Positions 9,008-16,517 of a stretch of DNA of 49,955 nt are shown here, piece by piece. Each line of letters begins with the position of its first letter. Position 1 is the stretch's first letter. The translations under genes were made by a program, and so were the position numbers. The notes beneath the pieces were generated by a model. That model was not told the DNA's origin. It did not search any database and was given only the letters and a program-made list of their open reading frames with translations. Source of the DNA: Candidatus Rifleibacteriota bacterium (GTDB taxonomy: Bacteria > Muiribacteriota > Ozemobacteria > Ozemobacterales > Ozemobacteraceae); NCBI GenBank assembly GCA_018818125.1, contig JAHISQ010000019.1, positions 1 to 49,955 on the forward strand, in the 5' to 3' direction.

Positions 9008-10429
9008 TTAGAGAGCTTGTAGTCTATCTTGTGGATTGATAATGCTGGTAATTCTGACTGCAAAGTTTTCGTCGATTACAACTACTTCGCCTTTTGCTAT
9101 CAGCTTGTTATTAACAAATACCTCCACGGATTCACCCGCAAGTTTATTTAACTCTACTACAGAACCTATACCCAATTCAAGAACATCTTTTATTAACATA
9201 CGGGTTCTGCCTAATTCAACTGTTATTTGCAAAGGAACATCGAGCAGCAGGTCGATATTTGACTGTAAACCTACTCCCATAGGCATTTGCAACATGCCAA
9301 ATTCTGCCGGCGAACCTTGCATCATGCCGGGCATGCCCATTCCCTGCATACCCATTCCAGGCATCTGTCCTTGCATGCCCATCCCCATTCCAGGCATTTG
9401 TCCTTGCATGCCCATTCCAGGCATCTGTCCTTGCATGCCCATTCCAGGCATCTGTCCTTGCATACCCATTCCAGGCATCTGTCCTTGCATACCCATTCCA
9501 GGCATCTGTCCTTGCATGCCCATCCCAGGCATTTGTCCTTGCATACCCATTCCCATTCCAGGCATTTGTCCCTGCATACCCATTCCCATGCCAGGCTGAC
9601 CAGGCATCTGAGGTGGCATTCCAGGCATCTGCTGATGCATCTGGCTTTGCTGCTGTCCTCCGAGGCCAGCGCCTGGCGGCGGCGGTGGAGCTGCTTTTTT
9701 CGTAGACTCTTTCGGCTTTGTCAGGTCAGCTGCCATATGCTGAGCAAATTCTGCTGGAAGGAGCTGTACCATTTCGGTTTCGGCCAGATCGCCGATTTTT
9801 AGACTGTAGCCAATGCGCAAAAACATTGCAGTTAGATTGAAATCTGGCAGGGCCGGCGGCCCATCATTAAAGTTTACTACCAGGACTTCTGGCGGAGAAA
9901 TATCAACACGCTTTTTGAAATGCTCAGACAAGGCGGTTGTAGTTTTGCCCATCATCTGGTTCAACATTTCGCCGACCGCAGAAACATGCATCTCCTGAAA
10001 TTCAGCGTCAACGCCACTGCCACCCATCATGAGGTCGCCAATGAGGGCTGATATTGTCTTTTTTAGCATCAGGTAGGAGTTGCCGTCAAAACCTTCAACG
10101 TAGCCAATCTTGGCGATGACGAACTCTTCGCCGCCGCCTTCAGCGGCCATTTCGCTAAAGTCAACAACTCTGATCTGCTCCAGTTCAATCGAGACCTCTT
10201 TATTCAGCAGAACCTGAACGACCGATGATGTGGCACCAAGAGAAATCTTGGCAACTTCAGTAAGCTGGTCGAGTGCTTCCTGAGAGAAAGCTGCTGTGGC
10301 ACTTTTGCCGCTGGAGGCAGCAGGAGCAGTCGGAGCAGCGGCTGCAGGGGTTTCTGGAGCGGCATCGTCGCTGGGCGCACCAGCATTTAACAATGCATTA
10401 ATTTCTTCTTGCGTCAGTAAGTCACTCAC
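9008..10429 (-). CDS. fliY: FliY-type switch protein (CheC-like plus FliN/SpoA domain) with Met-rich repeat
   Basis: 473 aa. Residues 5-14 ([10 protein letters not shown]) form the short CheY-P-binding motif shared with FliM. A CheC-like region follows (about 50-225). Its second phosphatase centre is intact ([13 protein letters not shown]154 and N157). The first (D54, E58) has Lys61 where Asn is expected and looks inactive. Residues ~255-375 are a Gln/Pro/Met/Gly linker with eight MPGM/QGQ-type repeats. The last ~85 residues are a standard FliN SpoA domain ([18 protein letters not shown] ... RITSIINP). FliY forms the C-ring with FliM/FliG and, in known cases, dephosphorylates CheY-P. The start is GTG at 10429, with AGGAGG 7 nt upstream inside the end of fliM, and GTGA overlaps the fliM stop. 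The repeat makes it longer than typical FliY. Confidence 0.93.
   Translation of the reverse strand: MSDLLTQEEINALLNAGAPSDDAAPETPAAAAPTAPAASSGKSATAAFSQEALDQLTEVAKISLGATSSVVQVLLNKEVSIELEQIRVVDFSEMAAEGGGEEFVIAKIGYVEGFDGNSYLMLKKTISALIGDLMMGGSGVDAEFQEMHVSAVGEMLNQMMGKTTTALSEHFKKRVDISPPEVLVVNFNDGPPALPDFNLTAMFLRIGYSLKIGDLAETEMVQLLPAEFAQHMAADLTKPKESTKKAAPPPPPGAGLGGQQQSQMHQQMPGMPPQMPGQPGMGMGMQGQMPGMGMGMQGQMPGMGMQGQMPGMGMQGQMPGMGMQGQMPGMGMQGQMPGMGMQGQMPGMGMGMQGQMPGMGMQGMGMPGMMQGSPAEFGMLQMPMGVGLQSNIDLLLDVPLQITVELGRTRMLIKDVLELGIGSVVELNKLAGESVEVFVNNKLIAKGEVVVIDENFAVRITSIINPQDRLQAL
9360..9593 (-). repeat. Coding tandem repeat, eight units of 27 or 33 nt inside fliY
   Basis: Eight consecutive units can be counted: one of 33 nt, five of 27 nt and two of 33 nt, together exactly 234 nt. 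The 27-nt unit encodes the nonapeptide GMQGQMPGM (register arbitrary), and the 33-nt form has an extra GM pair. Units differ mainly by C/T and G/A changes at third positions, so the repeat is old enough to have diverged silently while the protein was conserved. All units are multiples of 3, so copy-number change would keep frame. Met/Gly/Gln-rich flanks continue on both sides with less regular spacing. Confidence 0.95.
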
Positions 10430-11535
10430 GTCAATTCCTCCTCCTGGTCAGGGGGGTCAAAAACTTCTGTAATTGTAATGGCCATTTTTTTTCCTAGCAC
10501 TCCGGGGCGGCCACGAAACTTTACCCGACTGCCGACTCTGATATTAAGATCATTCTTAAATAACTGATCGGTAACCATAATGTCGCCTGGTTGAAGTCCG
10601 AGAATATCCTGCAGAGTTACGATTGTAGCGCCGAGTTCTGCTATTAGAGGCAGGTGCACGGATTTTACCTGTTGACTGATCGCATCTACGTTGGTTTGGG
10701 CAGTTTCTTTGCGAACCGCTGCAAACCAGGATGCGGCATTGAACTTGTAAATGATCGATTCAACAGTGTTGTAAGGTATACACAGCGTCATAATGCCGGT
10801 TACGTCATGAATCTTGATCTCGATCGTAATAGATACGACAATTTCGCTGGGTGGAACAATCTGCGCAAATTGTGGATTCGATTCGACCAGCTCAATTACC
10901 GGAGCCAGATCGATAATGTTGATCCAGGCTTCACGCAGTCGATCGATGATGCCGACCATTATTTTCTGCATTATCTGCTTTTCGACTTCGGTAAGCTGTC
11001 TGAGAATGCCCAGTGGCGTGCCGTTGCCGCCGAGCAGGCGGTCAAGAATGGTGAATACTACGTTGAGGTTTATATCAACCAGAGCTTTGCCATCAAGGTT
11101 GTCTGATCTGAATACGGTTATGAAAGTGGGGTTGTATATTGATTGAATGAATTCTTCAAAGGTGCGCTGTTCGACAGATACAATCGTTGCCTGCGCGTAA
11201 GCACGCAGCTTTGTCGAAAGGTCAGTGCCAATAAGTCTTACGAACGCTTCGTGGATAAGCTGGATGGTGTTGAGTTGCTCTTTTGAAAACTTGGTCTGAC
11301 GCTTGAAGTCATACTTTCGTTCAACCTTGCCCTCTTTGCGTTCTTCAGGCATCCCGCCAAACATGGAGGAAGCAGCAGCCTTGGGTGGTGAAGACTCTCT
11401 ACTCTGGCTTTTTCCTGATGACGCTGATCCCTCAGAATATGAGGGTGGCGGCGGTGGCGCCGAATCATCATCTTCGGCTGGGCCCAATGCCGAAAGCAGT
11501 GCATCAATTTCGCTCTGCGAAAGGGTGTCTACCAT
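10426..11535 (-). CDS. fliM: FliM, flagellar motor switch protein
   Basis: 369 aa. The N-terminus [17 protein letters not shown] is the classic CheY-P-binding peptide. A Ser/Pro-rich linker follows (about 20-70), then the CheC-like middle domain ([16 protein letters not shown] ... [20 protein letters not shown]) and a C-terminal SpoA domain (about 285-360). FliM links CheY-P binding to FliG in the rotor. An RBS-like GGAG lies 7 nt before the ATG. The 3' end contains the ribosome-binding site for fliY and overlaps it by 4 nt. Length and motifs are normal apart from a somewhat long linker. Confidence 0.96.
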   Translation of the reverse strand: MVDTLSQSEIDALLSALGPAEDDDSAPPPPPSYSEGSASSGKSQSRESSPPKAAASSMFGGMPEERKEGKVERKYDFKRQTKFSKEQLNTIQLIHEAFVRLIGTDLSTKLRAYAQATIVSVEQRTFEEFIQSIYNPTFITVFRSDNLDGKALVDINLNVVFTILDRLLGGNGTPLGILRQLTEVEKQIMQKIMVGIIDRLREAWINIIDLAPVIELVESNPQFAQIVPPSEIVVSITIEIKIHDVTGIMTLCIPYNTVESIIYKFNAASWFAAVRKETAQTNVDAISQQVKSVHLPLIAELGATIVTLQDILGLQPGDIMVTDQLFKNDLNIRVGSRVKFRGRPGVLGKKMAITITEVFDPPDQEEELT

Positions 11536-11571
11536 TCTCTGGCTCCGGTTCTATGCAACATCTTGTTTGAC

Positions 11572-12039
11572 TCAGTTGATCAGAAAGGTTGGAATAAAAA
11601 CACTGACTATACGGCTTTCAGATGTTGATTTACCAAGAATCCTGTTTAGTTCTCTTTCTATGTCTTTATGTAAGAAGCGGTCGATATAATCTTCTTTGGC
11701 TCTCTGTATATTGAGTTTCATTAAAATGTTGGTTATACAGTCGCGCAATTCGGCTTTGCGTTCTTCGAGTTCTTTTTCAAGGTTCCCGATATAGCCTATT
11801 TCGACCTGAATCTTAATGTAGTGCAACTCTTCGTCACGCGAAGTAGCGATGAACTCGCCAAGATCAAACCGACCAATTTTAGGTGCAGTTTCAATGTCAC
11901 CCTGCTGTGGTGGCGGCGTCTGGCCTCCTTCCGGGCCGGTCACTGCACGGCGACTGGTCACGTAAGCGACGGTAACTACCCCCAGAGCGATAACCAATAC
12001 AACTAAAATAAATAAAACCAGTTTTGTTTTGGATGACAT
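11572..12039 (-). CDS. fliL: FliL, flagellar basal-body-associated protein
   Basis: 155 aa with one N-terminal membrane segment (TKLVLFILVVLVIALGVVTV), a short Gly/Pro/Gln linker and a periplasmic FliL domain (about 60-155) ending in an IVSVFIPTFLIN strand. The pattern LGEFIATSRDEELHYIKIQVEI is typical. FliL associates with stators and supports torque under load. It lies 36 nt upstream of fliM. The stator genes motA/motB, often found between flbD and fliL in this operon type, are not here. Confidence 0.9.
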   Translation of the reverse strand: MSSKTKLVLFILVVLVIALGVVTVAYVTSRRAVTGPEGGQTPPPQQGDIETAPKIGRFDLGEFIATSRDEELHYIKIQVEIGYIGNLEKELEERKAELRDCITNILMKLNIQRAKEDYIDRFLHKDIERELNRILGKSTSESRIVSVFIPTFLIN

Positions 12040-12095
12040 AATTTATAAACCTACCATGAGAAAATCGGCCAAGTCAATGCACAAAACGACTTTTT

Positions 12096-12154
12096 AGGTG
12101 GCTCTTATGGCCTTTGGCCATTAGAGCCACGTATCCCGCAGTGCCCACCGGGAA
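12096..12154. repeat. Dispersed hairpin repeat, copy A (between flbD and fliL)
   Basis: Positions 12098-12112 (GTGGCTCTTATGGCC) and 12116-12130 (GGCCATTAGAGCCAC) pair over 15 bp with one mismatch, around a TTT loop. The hairpin is followed by TATCCCGCAGTGCCCACCGG. A second copy of hairpin plus tail is at 20810-20870. It lies within the flagellar operon, so it would be transcribed and may act as an attenuator or RNA-processing site between flbD and fliL. That role is inference. There is no T-run after it on the minus strand. Confidence 0.7.
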
Positions 12155-12171
12155 GGATTGCAGAAATTCAT

Positions 12172-12393
12172 TTAAGCAACGGAGCCAGAAGCATTTTTTT
12201 TCCTGATCCGGTGCGTATGGATTCGGCGCTTATAGCAGATAATCCTGTGCAATACCTGCTTTACTGAATCTGCTACCATAACTGTTTTGCCTGTGTGTAG
12301 AGTAATGACAGTGTCCGGAGTCGACTCGATCTGCTCGATGAGTTCGGCATTCAAGTAGAAACTTATTCCATTGATGCGCGAAAGTTTGATCAT
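12172..12393 (-). CDS. flbD: FlbD, small flagellar operon protein
   Basis: 73 aa. MIKLSRINGISFYLNAELIE followed by QIESTPDTVITLHTGKTVMV is an almost textbook FlbD sequence (SwrD in Bacillus, where it raises stator power). The C-terminal ~25 residues are basic (KRRIHTHRIRKKN). It lies between flgE and fliL as in spirochaetes and Firmicutes. The gap to flgE is 134 nt and the gap to fliL is 132 nt, both larger than elsewhere in the operon. The second gap contains the hairpin repeat at 12096-12154. Confidence 0.93.
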   Translation of the reverse strand: MIKLSRINGISFYLNAELIEQIESTPDTVITLHTGKTVMVADSVKQVLHRIICYKRRIHTHRIRKKNASGSVA

Positions 12394-12527
12394 ATCAAGT
12401 CGTCTCCATTACTGTCGGTTCGTTTAGAGCCTGTTAGAAAATAACCGAGGCACGAAGGTTGATTTCTTACGGGCTCTTATGGCCGATCGAATAACCTAAG
12501 ATGTAACAATTATTTCTTCACTAGGCC

Positions 12528-15269
12528 TTAACGCTTCAGATTTACTACTTCCTGAAGCATTTCGTCTGAAGTGGTGATTACCCTTGAGTTGGCCTGAAAG
12601 GCGCGCTGGGTAATAATCATATTCGTGAATTCTTCAGAAATGTCTACGTTGCTCATTTCAAGCGAAGCTGCCACAACGACGCCTCGGTCCATCATGCCGG
12701 CTTTGCCAACTACTGGCTGCCCCGAGTTGGGCGCGTATGTATAGAGGTTTTTACCATTCTTTTCGAGACCGGCCGGATTGTTGAAGGTCGTCAGGGCTAT
12801 CTGCCCGATCGGCTGTTTCTGACCATTCGAGAAAACACCTCTGATTATTCCATCTTCCTCAAAGTAAATCTGTTCGAGCAGACCCATTTCGTAGCCGTCC
12901 TGAAACTCTGCCTTGGTTGAGAAGTCGGATTCGAACTGTGTTATCAGCTCGGTGTTAAGAGATATCGTGAGTGGGTTGCTGCCGCGAGGAGTCATTTGGA
13001 AATCTGGGACATACGAGCGACCTTCATCAATCTTGCCGTTTTCGAAGAAATACAGCTTGCCTTCGCGATTGGTGATCAATGCATCGTTGGCGCGCTCAAG
13101 ATCGTCCGCCGTTGGATCCTCTGGGTCGTCTATACTGTTAGCTGGATCTTTCAGCCAGTTCACTATTTCAGTGTCATCGTCAGAATAGCTGACTTTATAA
13201 CTCCACTCCATTGTTTCGGAATTGGTATGTTCCCAGGATGTCACCATACCATGTTTGCCGCCGAGTGAGTCATAGGCAATGATGCTGGTGGAATGTTTTG
13301 CACCATCGCTGACGGCGCCGTCTATTTTGAAGGTTTCACCATTGACTGTCGCCGAAAACTCAATCATGTCGGACGAAGGCTGTGGCACCATGATGTTAAC
13401 GGAGTCTGAAGCACCTTTTTCGGCGGTGGTCACGAAGCTCATGTTTTCATTAGGCAGCCAGGGGTTGTTGCCTTCGGTCAGAGTGAATTCCAGTCCGCCA
13501 TAGTTGAAGTCGCTGACTGCAGCTGTGCCTCGATATGTGTCTGCTGTTAAGCCCAGTTCCCCGATATTACTTCCACCTATAACGAGCTGCTCTCCAGAAC
13601 CAGAATAGTTGCCGGTAATTACCAGTTGATCAGGCTCGCCGTTGTTGTTGGTGTCGACAAACGAAGCGGTAGCGGAAACATTTTCTTGTGCCAGTCTTGA
13701 GTTAATCTCTGCCAGAATTGCACCCCGTGTGTAAACCTGGTTGTTTCCGGCCACGATATCGCTGAAATTGATCAGGGCGGCACGACCACTGCGATCAGTT
13801 ATTACCAGGCTGACGTCAAGGCCGTCTGGATCCCAGACGTCGTTTTCAGGATCCCATCTTGCCGGGTCAACTGCGCGGTCGCTGAACACCTCTGGTCTGG
13901 CACCGCCAGTGCCGGTTGCTACTGCCACTGGCAGATTCAGATCGGTAAAATTTCCAGTTCCATTTAAGATTTCAAGTTCGCGATTGCTGCCGATATCGTT
14001 GCTGACAATCTGAAACTTCTGGGTGATCGCATCATAATATGCGGTAGCACGCACCCCATCATCCTTCATTGCAGTGTTGATTCTATCGACAATTTCTGAT
14101 GTTGAATAGGTGCCGGCGGCAAAGGTTACCGTTGCCACTCTTGGAGGAGTGAACTGATTGTCGGCAACTTGGAATGTGGTGGCAGCTGGTGTCCAGTGGG
14201 TGCCGAATGCTACAGGAGTGCCTTCAAGTCGTGCCTGTTCACCGCCAAGAGTGCCGGCTCCGATAAAGCCCCGTTCTGAACCAACAACGCGATACGAAGT
14301 AGCACGGGTCGGGTCGCCGCCGTCAAATATAATTTCGACAGTTTCGTCTTCAACATCACCACCCGAAGCGGTAACGCCTGAGCTGATACCATCGCCAGTG
14401 TTCGAAATGGCATTGAGAGGCATGGTTGCCGTTGCCGGGCGTGGATCGCCATCGGGGTCATAAGTAAAGTAAGGCTGAGATACCGAAGAAGTCGGGCCAG
14501 CAGGCTCAACCGTGCTCTCAAGAATATTGCCGTCGTCGTCTGTTTTCATTGTGCCAGTCGCGACGTTACCTTCGGTATCATCAACAGCTGACCAGATCCA
14601 GTTGTTTGAATCAAGTTTTTTGAATTTGAATTTCAGATTCTCAAAGTCACCTTCGCTATTTTTGAAGGTCAGAGTATCCAGCCCTAATTCGATATCACGC
14701 TCGTTCGAACCACTGTCGAGGTTACATGAATATTTGATCTCATTAGTCTGGTGTGCGTGTTTTTTGAGGTATTTGGTAATATTAATGTCATTCGGAACGA
14801 TACCGGTCTCTTTCATTTCGAGGTTGCCGGTTTTGGGGTCCTGGGTCGCCATCCAACCCTGCATCTTGAACCCTGTATTGGTCATTACCATATCGTAGTT
14901 CGGATTGACGTTGAGGTTGCCATCGCGGGTGTAGTAGAGGTTCCCGTCGTAGCCTTTTGCTGAGAAGAATCCGGCTCCTTCAATCGCAATGTCGGTCTGC
15001 TTGCCGGTTCCTTCGATTGCGCCCTGATCCATCAGGGTGTCGATGGCTGCCTTGCTGACACCAAGACCTACCTGCATTGGGTTGAGTCCGCCGTAGTCGC
15101 CGAAGGCCTGCTGGCCATGGCGCAATGTTTCAGAAAACAGATCTTGAAACATGACGCGGCCGCGTTTGAAAGCGGTAGTGTTGACGTTCGCAATGTTGTT
15201 GCTGAGAACGTCCATCTTGGTCTGAAATTGTTTTAGACCCGTAACTCCCGTGAATAATGATCTTATCAT
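12528..15269 (-). CDS. flgE: FlgE, flagellar hook protein (extra-long)
   Basis: 913 aa, about twice the usual hook protein. The N-terminus (MIRSLFTGVTGLKQFQTKMD, then VLSNNIANVNTTAFKRG) and the C-terminus (LEMSNVDISEEFTNMIITQR, then AFQANSRVI) are the standard rod/hook-family coiled-coil ends. The extra length is in the middle. Residues ~365-450 and ~490-600 each resemble a flagellin-IN-type module (TYSTSEIVDRINTAMKDDGV ... then IVSNDIGSNRELEILNG; and AILAEINSRLAQENVSATAS ... then LVITGNYSGSGEQLVIGG), probably surface-exposed. FlgE polymerises on the rod to form the hook, with length set by FliK and capped by FlgD from this operon. There is a GAGGAA about 10 nt before the ATG. Confidence 0.95.
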   Translation of the reverse strand: MIRSLFTGVTGLKQFQTKMDVLSNNIANVNTTAFKRGRVMFQDLFSETLRHGQQAFGDYGGLNPMQVGLGVSKAAIDTLMDQGAIEGTGKQTDIAIEGAGFFSAKGYDGNLYYTRDGNLNVNPNYDMVMTNTGFKMQGWMATQDPKTGNLEMKETGIVPNDINITKYLKKHAHQTNEIKYSCNLDSGSNERDIELGLDTLTFKNSEGDFENLKFKFKKLDSNNWIWSAVDDTEGNVATGTMKTDDDGNILESTVEPAGPTSSVSQPYFTYDPDGDPRPATATMPLNAISNTGDGISSGVTASGGDVEDETVEIIFDGGDPTRATSYRVVGSERGFIGAGTLGGEQARLEGTPVAFGTHWTPAATTFQVADNQFTPPRVATVTFAAGTYSTSEIVDRINTAMKDDGVRATAYYDAITQKFQIVSNDIGSNRELEILNGTGNFTDLNLPVAVATGTGGARPEVFSDRAVDPARWDPENDVWDPDGLDVSLVITDRSGRAALINFSDIVAGNNQVYTRGAILAEINSRLAQENVSATASFVDTNNNGEPDQLVITGNYSGSGEQLVIGGSNIGELGLTADTYRGTAAVSDFNYGGLEFTLTEGNNPWLPNENMSFVTTAEKGASDSVNIMVPQPSSDMIEFSATVNGETFKIDGAVSDGAKHSTSIIAYDSLGGKHGMVTSWEHTNSETMEWSYKVSYSDDDTEIVNWLKDPANSIDDPEDPTADDLERANDALITNREGKLYFFENGKIDEGRSYVPDFQMTPRGSNPLTISLNTELITQFESDFSTKAEFQDGYEMGLLEQIYFEEDGIIRGVFSNGQKQPIGQIALTTFNNPAGLEKNGKNLYTYAPNSGQPVVGKAGMMDRGVVVAASLEMSNVDISEEFTNMIITQRAFQANSRVITTSDEMLQEVVNLKR

Positions 15270-15405
15270 AGCACAATTTCCTCTTCTTTTCGGCTTAATG
15301 TGCCGTTAACCGCGGCTCAGGTCCTTCGTTGCCGTGGTAGCTCCATGAAGAGTGGAGCAGTCGACCGGGAGAGAAGAGCCTGCCTCATGCAGGAATCTCT
15401 CGCCG

Positions 15406-15425
15406 GCCAATCCGCTGGGATTGGC
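15406..15425. other. Stem-loop in the 339-nt gap upstream of flgE
   Basis: The gap 15270-15608 between flgE and the next gene holds no convincing coding frame. It contains an 8-bp perfect stem (GCCAATCC, loop GCTG, GGATTGGC), followed on the plus strand by AAAGATCATTTTTTA. A smaller CCTGC/GCAGG stem lies at about 15378-15392. On the minus strand, the direction of the operon, no T-run follows, so it is not an evident terminator for the operon. It may be a processing or repeat-type hairpin. The rest of the gap shows nothing I can name. Confidence 0.4.
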
Positions 15426-15608
15426 AAAGATCATTTTTTATCTGTTCCCGCCTTCAGTCAATCGGGCGGTTCTGGCTTCCCCGGAAGGGGTCCGGCCATT
15501 CTATCTGGATTTGTTTTTTTTTTATGATCTTCGCTTTTTCCCGAACTGTTTGCTTCCTATGGATTTGTTTTATTTATTTTCATCTATTTCTTTTGCCTGC
15601 GCTCCTTA

Positions 15609-16010
15609 TCAATACTTCATACTCACACTGTCTATATTCGTCACCAATCCGTTTCGCATTTCATCAATTCCCATCGCCGTTACAAGCGTGCGGCTCGGAA
15701 CATTCACGACAAAGGCACCTTCTCTTGTCATTACCAGAGAATCTCTGGCGCCTTTTGATTCAAGCTCTGAAAATGCTTTGTTTAGCGAGCTTTCCAGGGC
15801 CGGGTTCATGTTAATGTTTCTTTCCGTGAGGCGCTTCTGGGCATGGGCACTGATGCGGAACTGTGATGGTTCTGTAACCTCTACAGCTTTCTGGAAAAGG
15901 TCTACGAAGTTGGTTGCGCCTGGCAGACCGCCCGGTGCGTTACCGGTCTTCGCTGGCCTGATTCCCGTCAGCTGAGGCCCGTGTGGGCCAATCATCAGTC
16001 TGGGATCCAT
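15609..16010 (-). CDS. Flagellar operon protein of the TIGR02530 type
   Basis: 133 aa. The core FRISAHAQKRLTERNINMNP ... ESKGARDSLVMTREGAFVVN ... RTLVTAMG ... LVTNIDSV matches the small 'flagellar operon protein' family found between flgD and flgE in Firmicutes and spirochaetes. Its biochemical role is not established; its position suggests hook assembly. No signal peptide or membrane segment is seen. A GAGG sits 6 nt before the ATG at 16010. It follows flgD by 41 nt. Confidence 0.85.
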   Translation of the reverse strand: MDPRLMIGPHGPQLTGIRPAKTGNAPGGLPGATNFVDLFQKAVEVTEPSQFRISAHAQKRLTERNINMNPALESSLNKAFSELESKGARDSLVMTREGAFVVNVPSRTLVTAMGIDEMRNGLVTNIDSVSMKY

Positions 16011-16051
16011 GATTTGCCTCGTTAAGTCAGATTAAGTTGTCAAGTTGATGC

Positions 16052-16504
16052 CTAGGCGGCGTCTTCGCGCACTATATCGTAAACGGTCGGACTAACCAGT
16101 TGAACATCTGCAAGACTGAAGGCCTGTTCGCCTACCTTCAGAAATGGCGTGCCATCTTTGAAACCAACCATGTCAACCACTCCTGTTACCGCCGCTTCCA
16201 TGTCAGCGCTCTGTACCGTCACGGTTGTGCCCAGATACATCATGGCCTGAGTCTGTGAATTGGTGTTGAAGGTCTTGAGAAAGGCATCCAACGATTTGTT
16301 CATGTTGGTCATTTGCTCAAGTGTACTGAAGTTCGACATCTGACTGATGAACTCCGTGTCTTCCATCGGGTTCATCGGATCCTGATTACTGAGCTGCGCA
16401 GTCAGAAGTTTGAGAAAGTCTTCTTTGCCAAGTTCCGACTTGGGCGTTCGCGTGGTGGTCAGATTCATCCCGCCTTCCGGGACATTTACAGTTTCGATAG
16501 CCAT
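16052..16504 (-). CDS. flgD: FlgD, hook cap / scaffolding protein
   Basis: 150 aa. The conserved N-terminal region LGKEDFLKLLTAQLSNQDPM followed by NPMEDTEFISQMSNFSTLEQ is diagnostic for FlgD. The C-terminal half (about 90-145) is a short beta-rich segment, so this is the compact form of the family without the larger Ig/tudor insertion. FlgD caps the growing hook and is shed when the hook is complete. AGGAGG lies 9 nt before the ATG, and fliK ends 13 nt upstream. Confidence 0.93.
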   Translation of the reverse strand: MAIETVNVPEGGMNLTTTRTPKSELGKEDFLKLLTAQLSNQDPMNPMEDTEFISQMSNFSTLEQMTNMNKSLDAFLKTFNTNSQTQAMMYLGTTVTVQSADMEAAVTGVVDMVGFKDGTPFLKVGEQAFSLADVQLVSPTVYDIVREDAA

Positions 16505-16517
16505 TTAACAATGCCTC

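Noticed and set aside
9360..9593. CRISPR array
   Set aside because: Units are contiguous, coding and in frame, with no unique spacers; no cas genes are present.
9287..9802. Long plus-strand frames rich in His/Ser/Leu or Pro/Cys/Ile opposite fliY
   Set aside because: They are antisense translations of the fliY repeat. They have no RBS, and the minus-strand protein has clear FliY domains.
12040..15608. motA/motB between flbD and fliL
   Set aside because: Expected from related operons, but the spacer holds only the hairpin repeat; no open frame is present.
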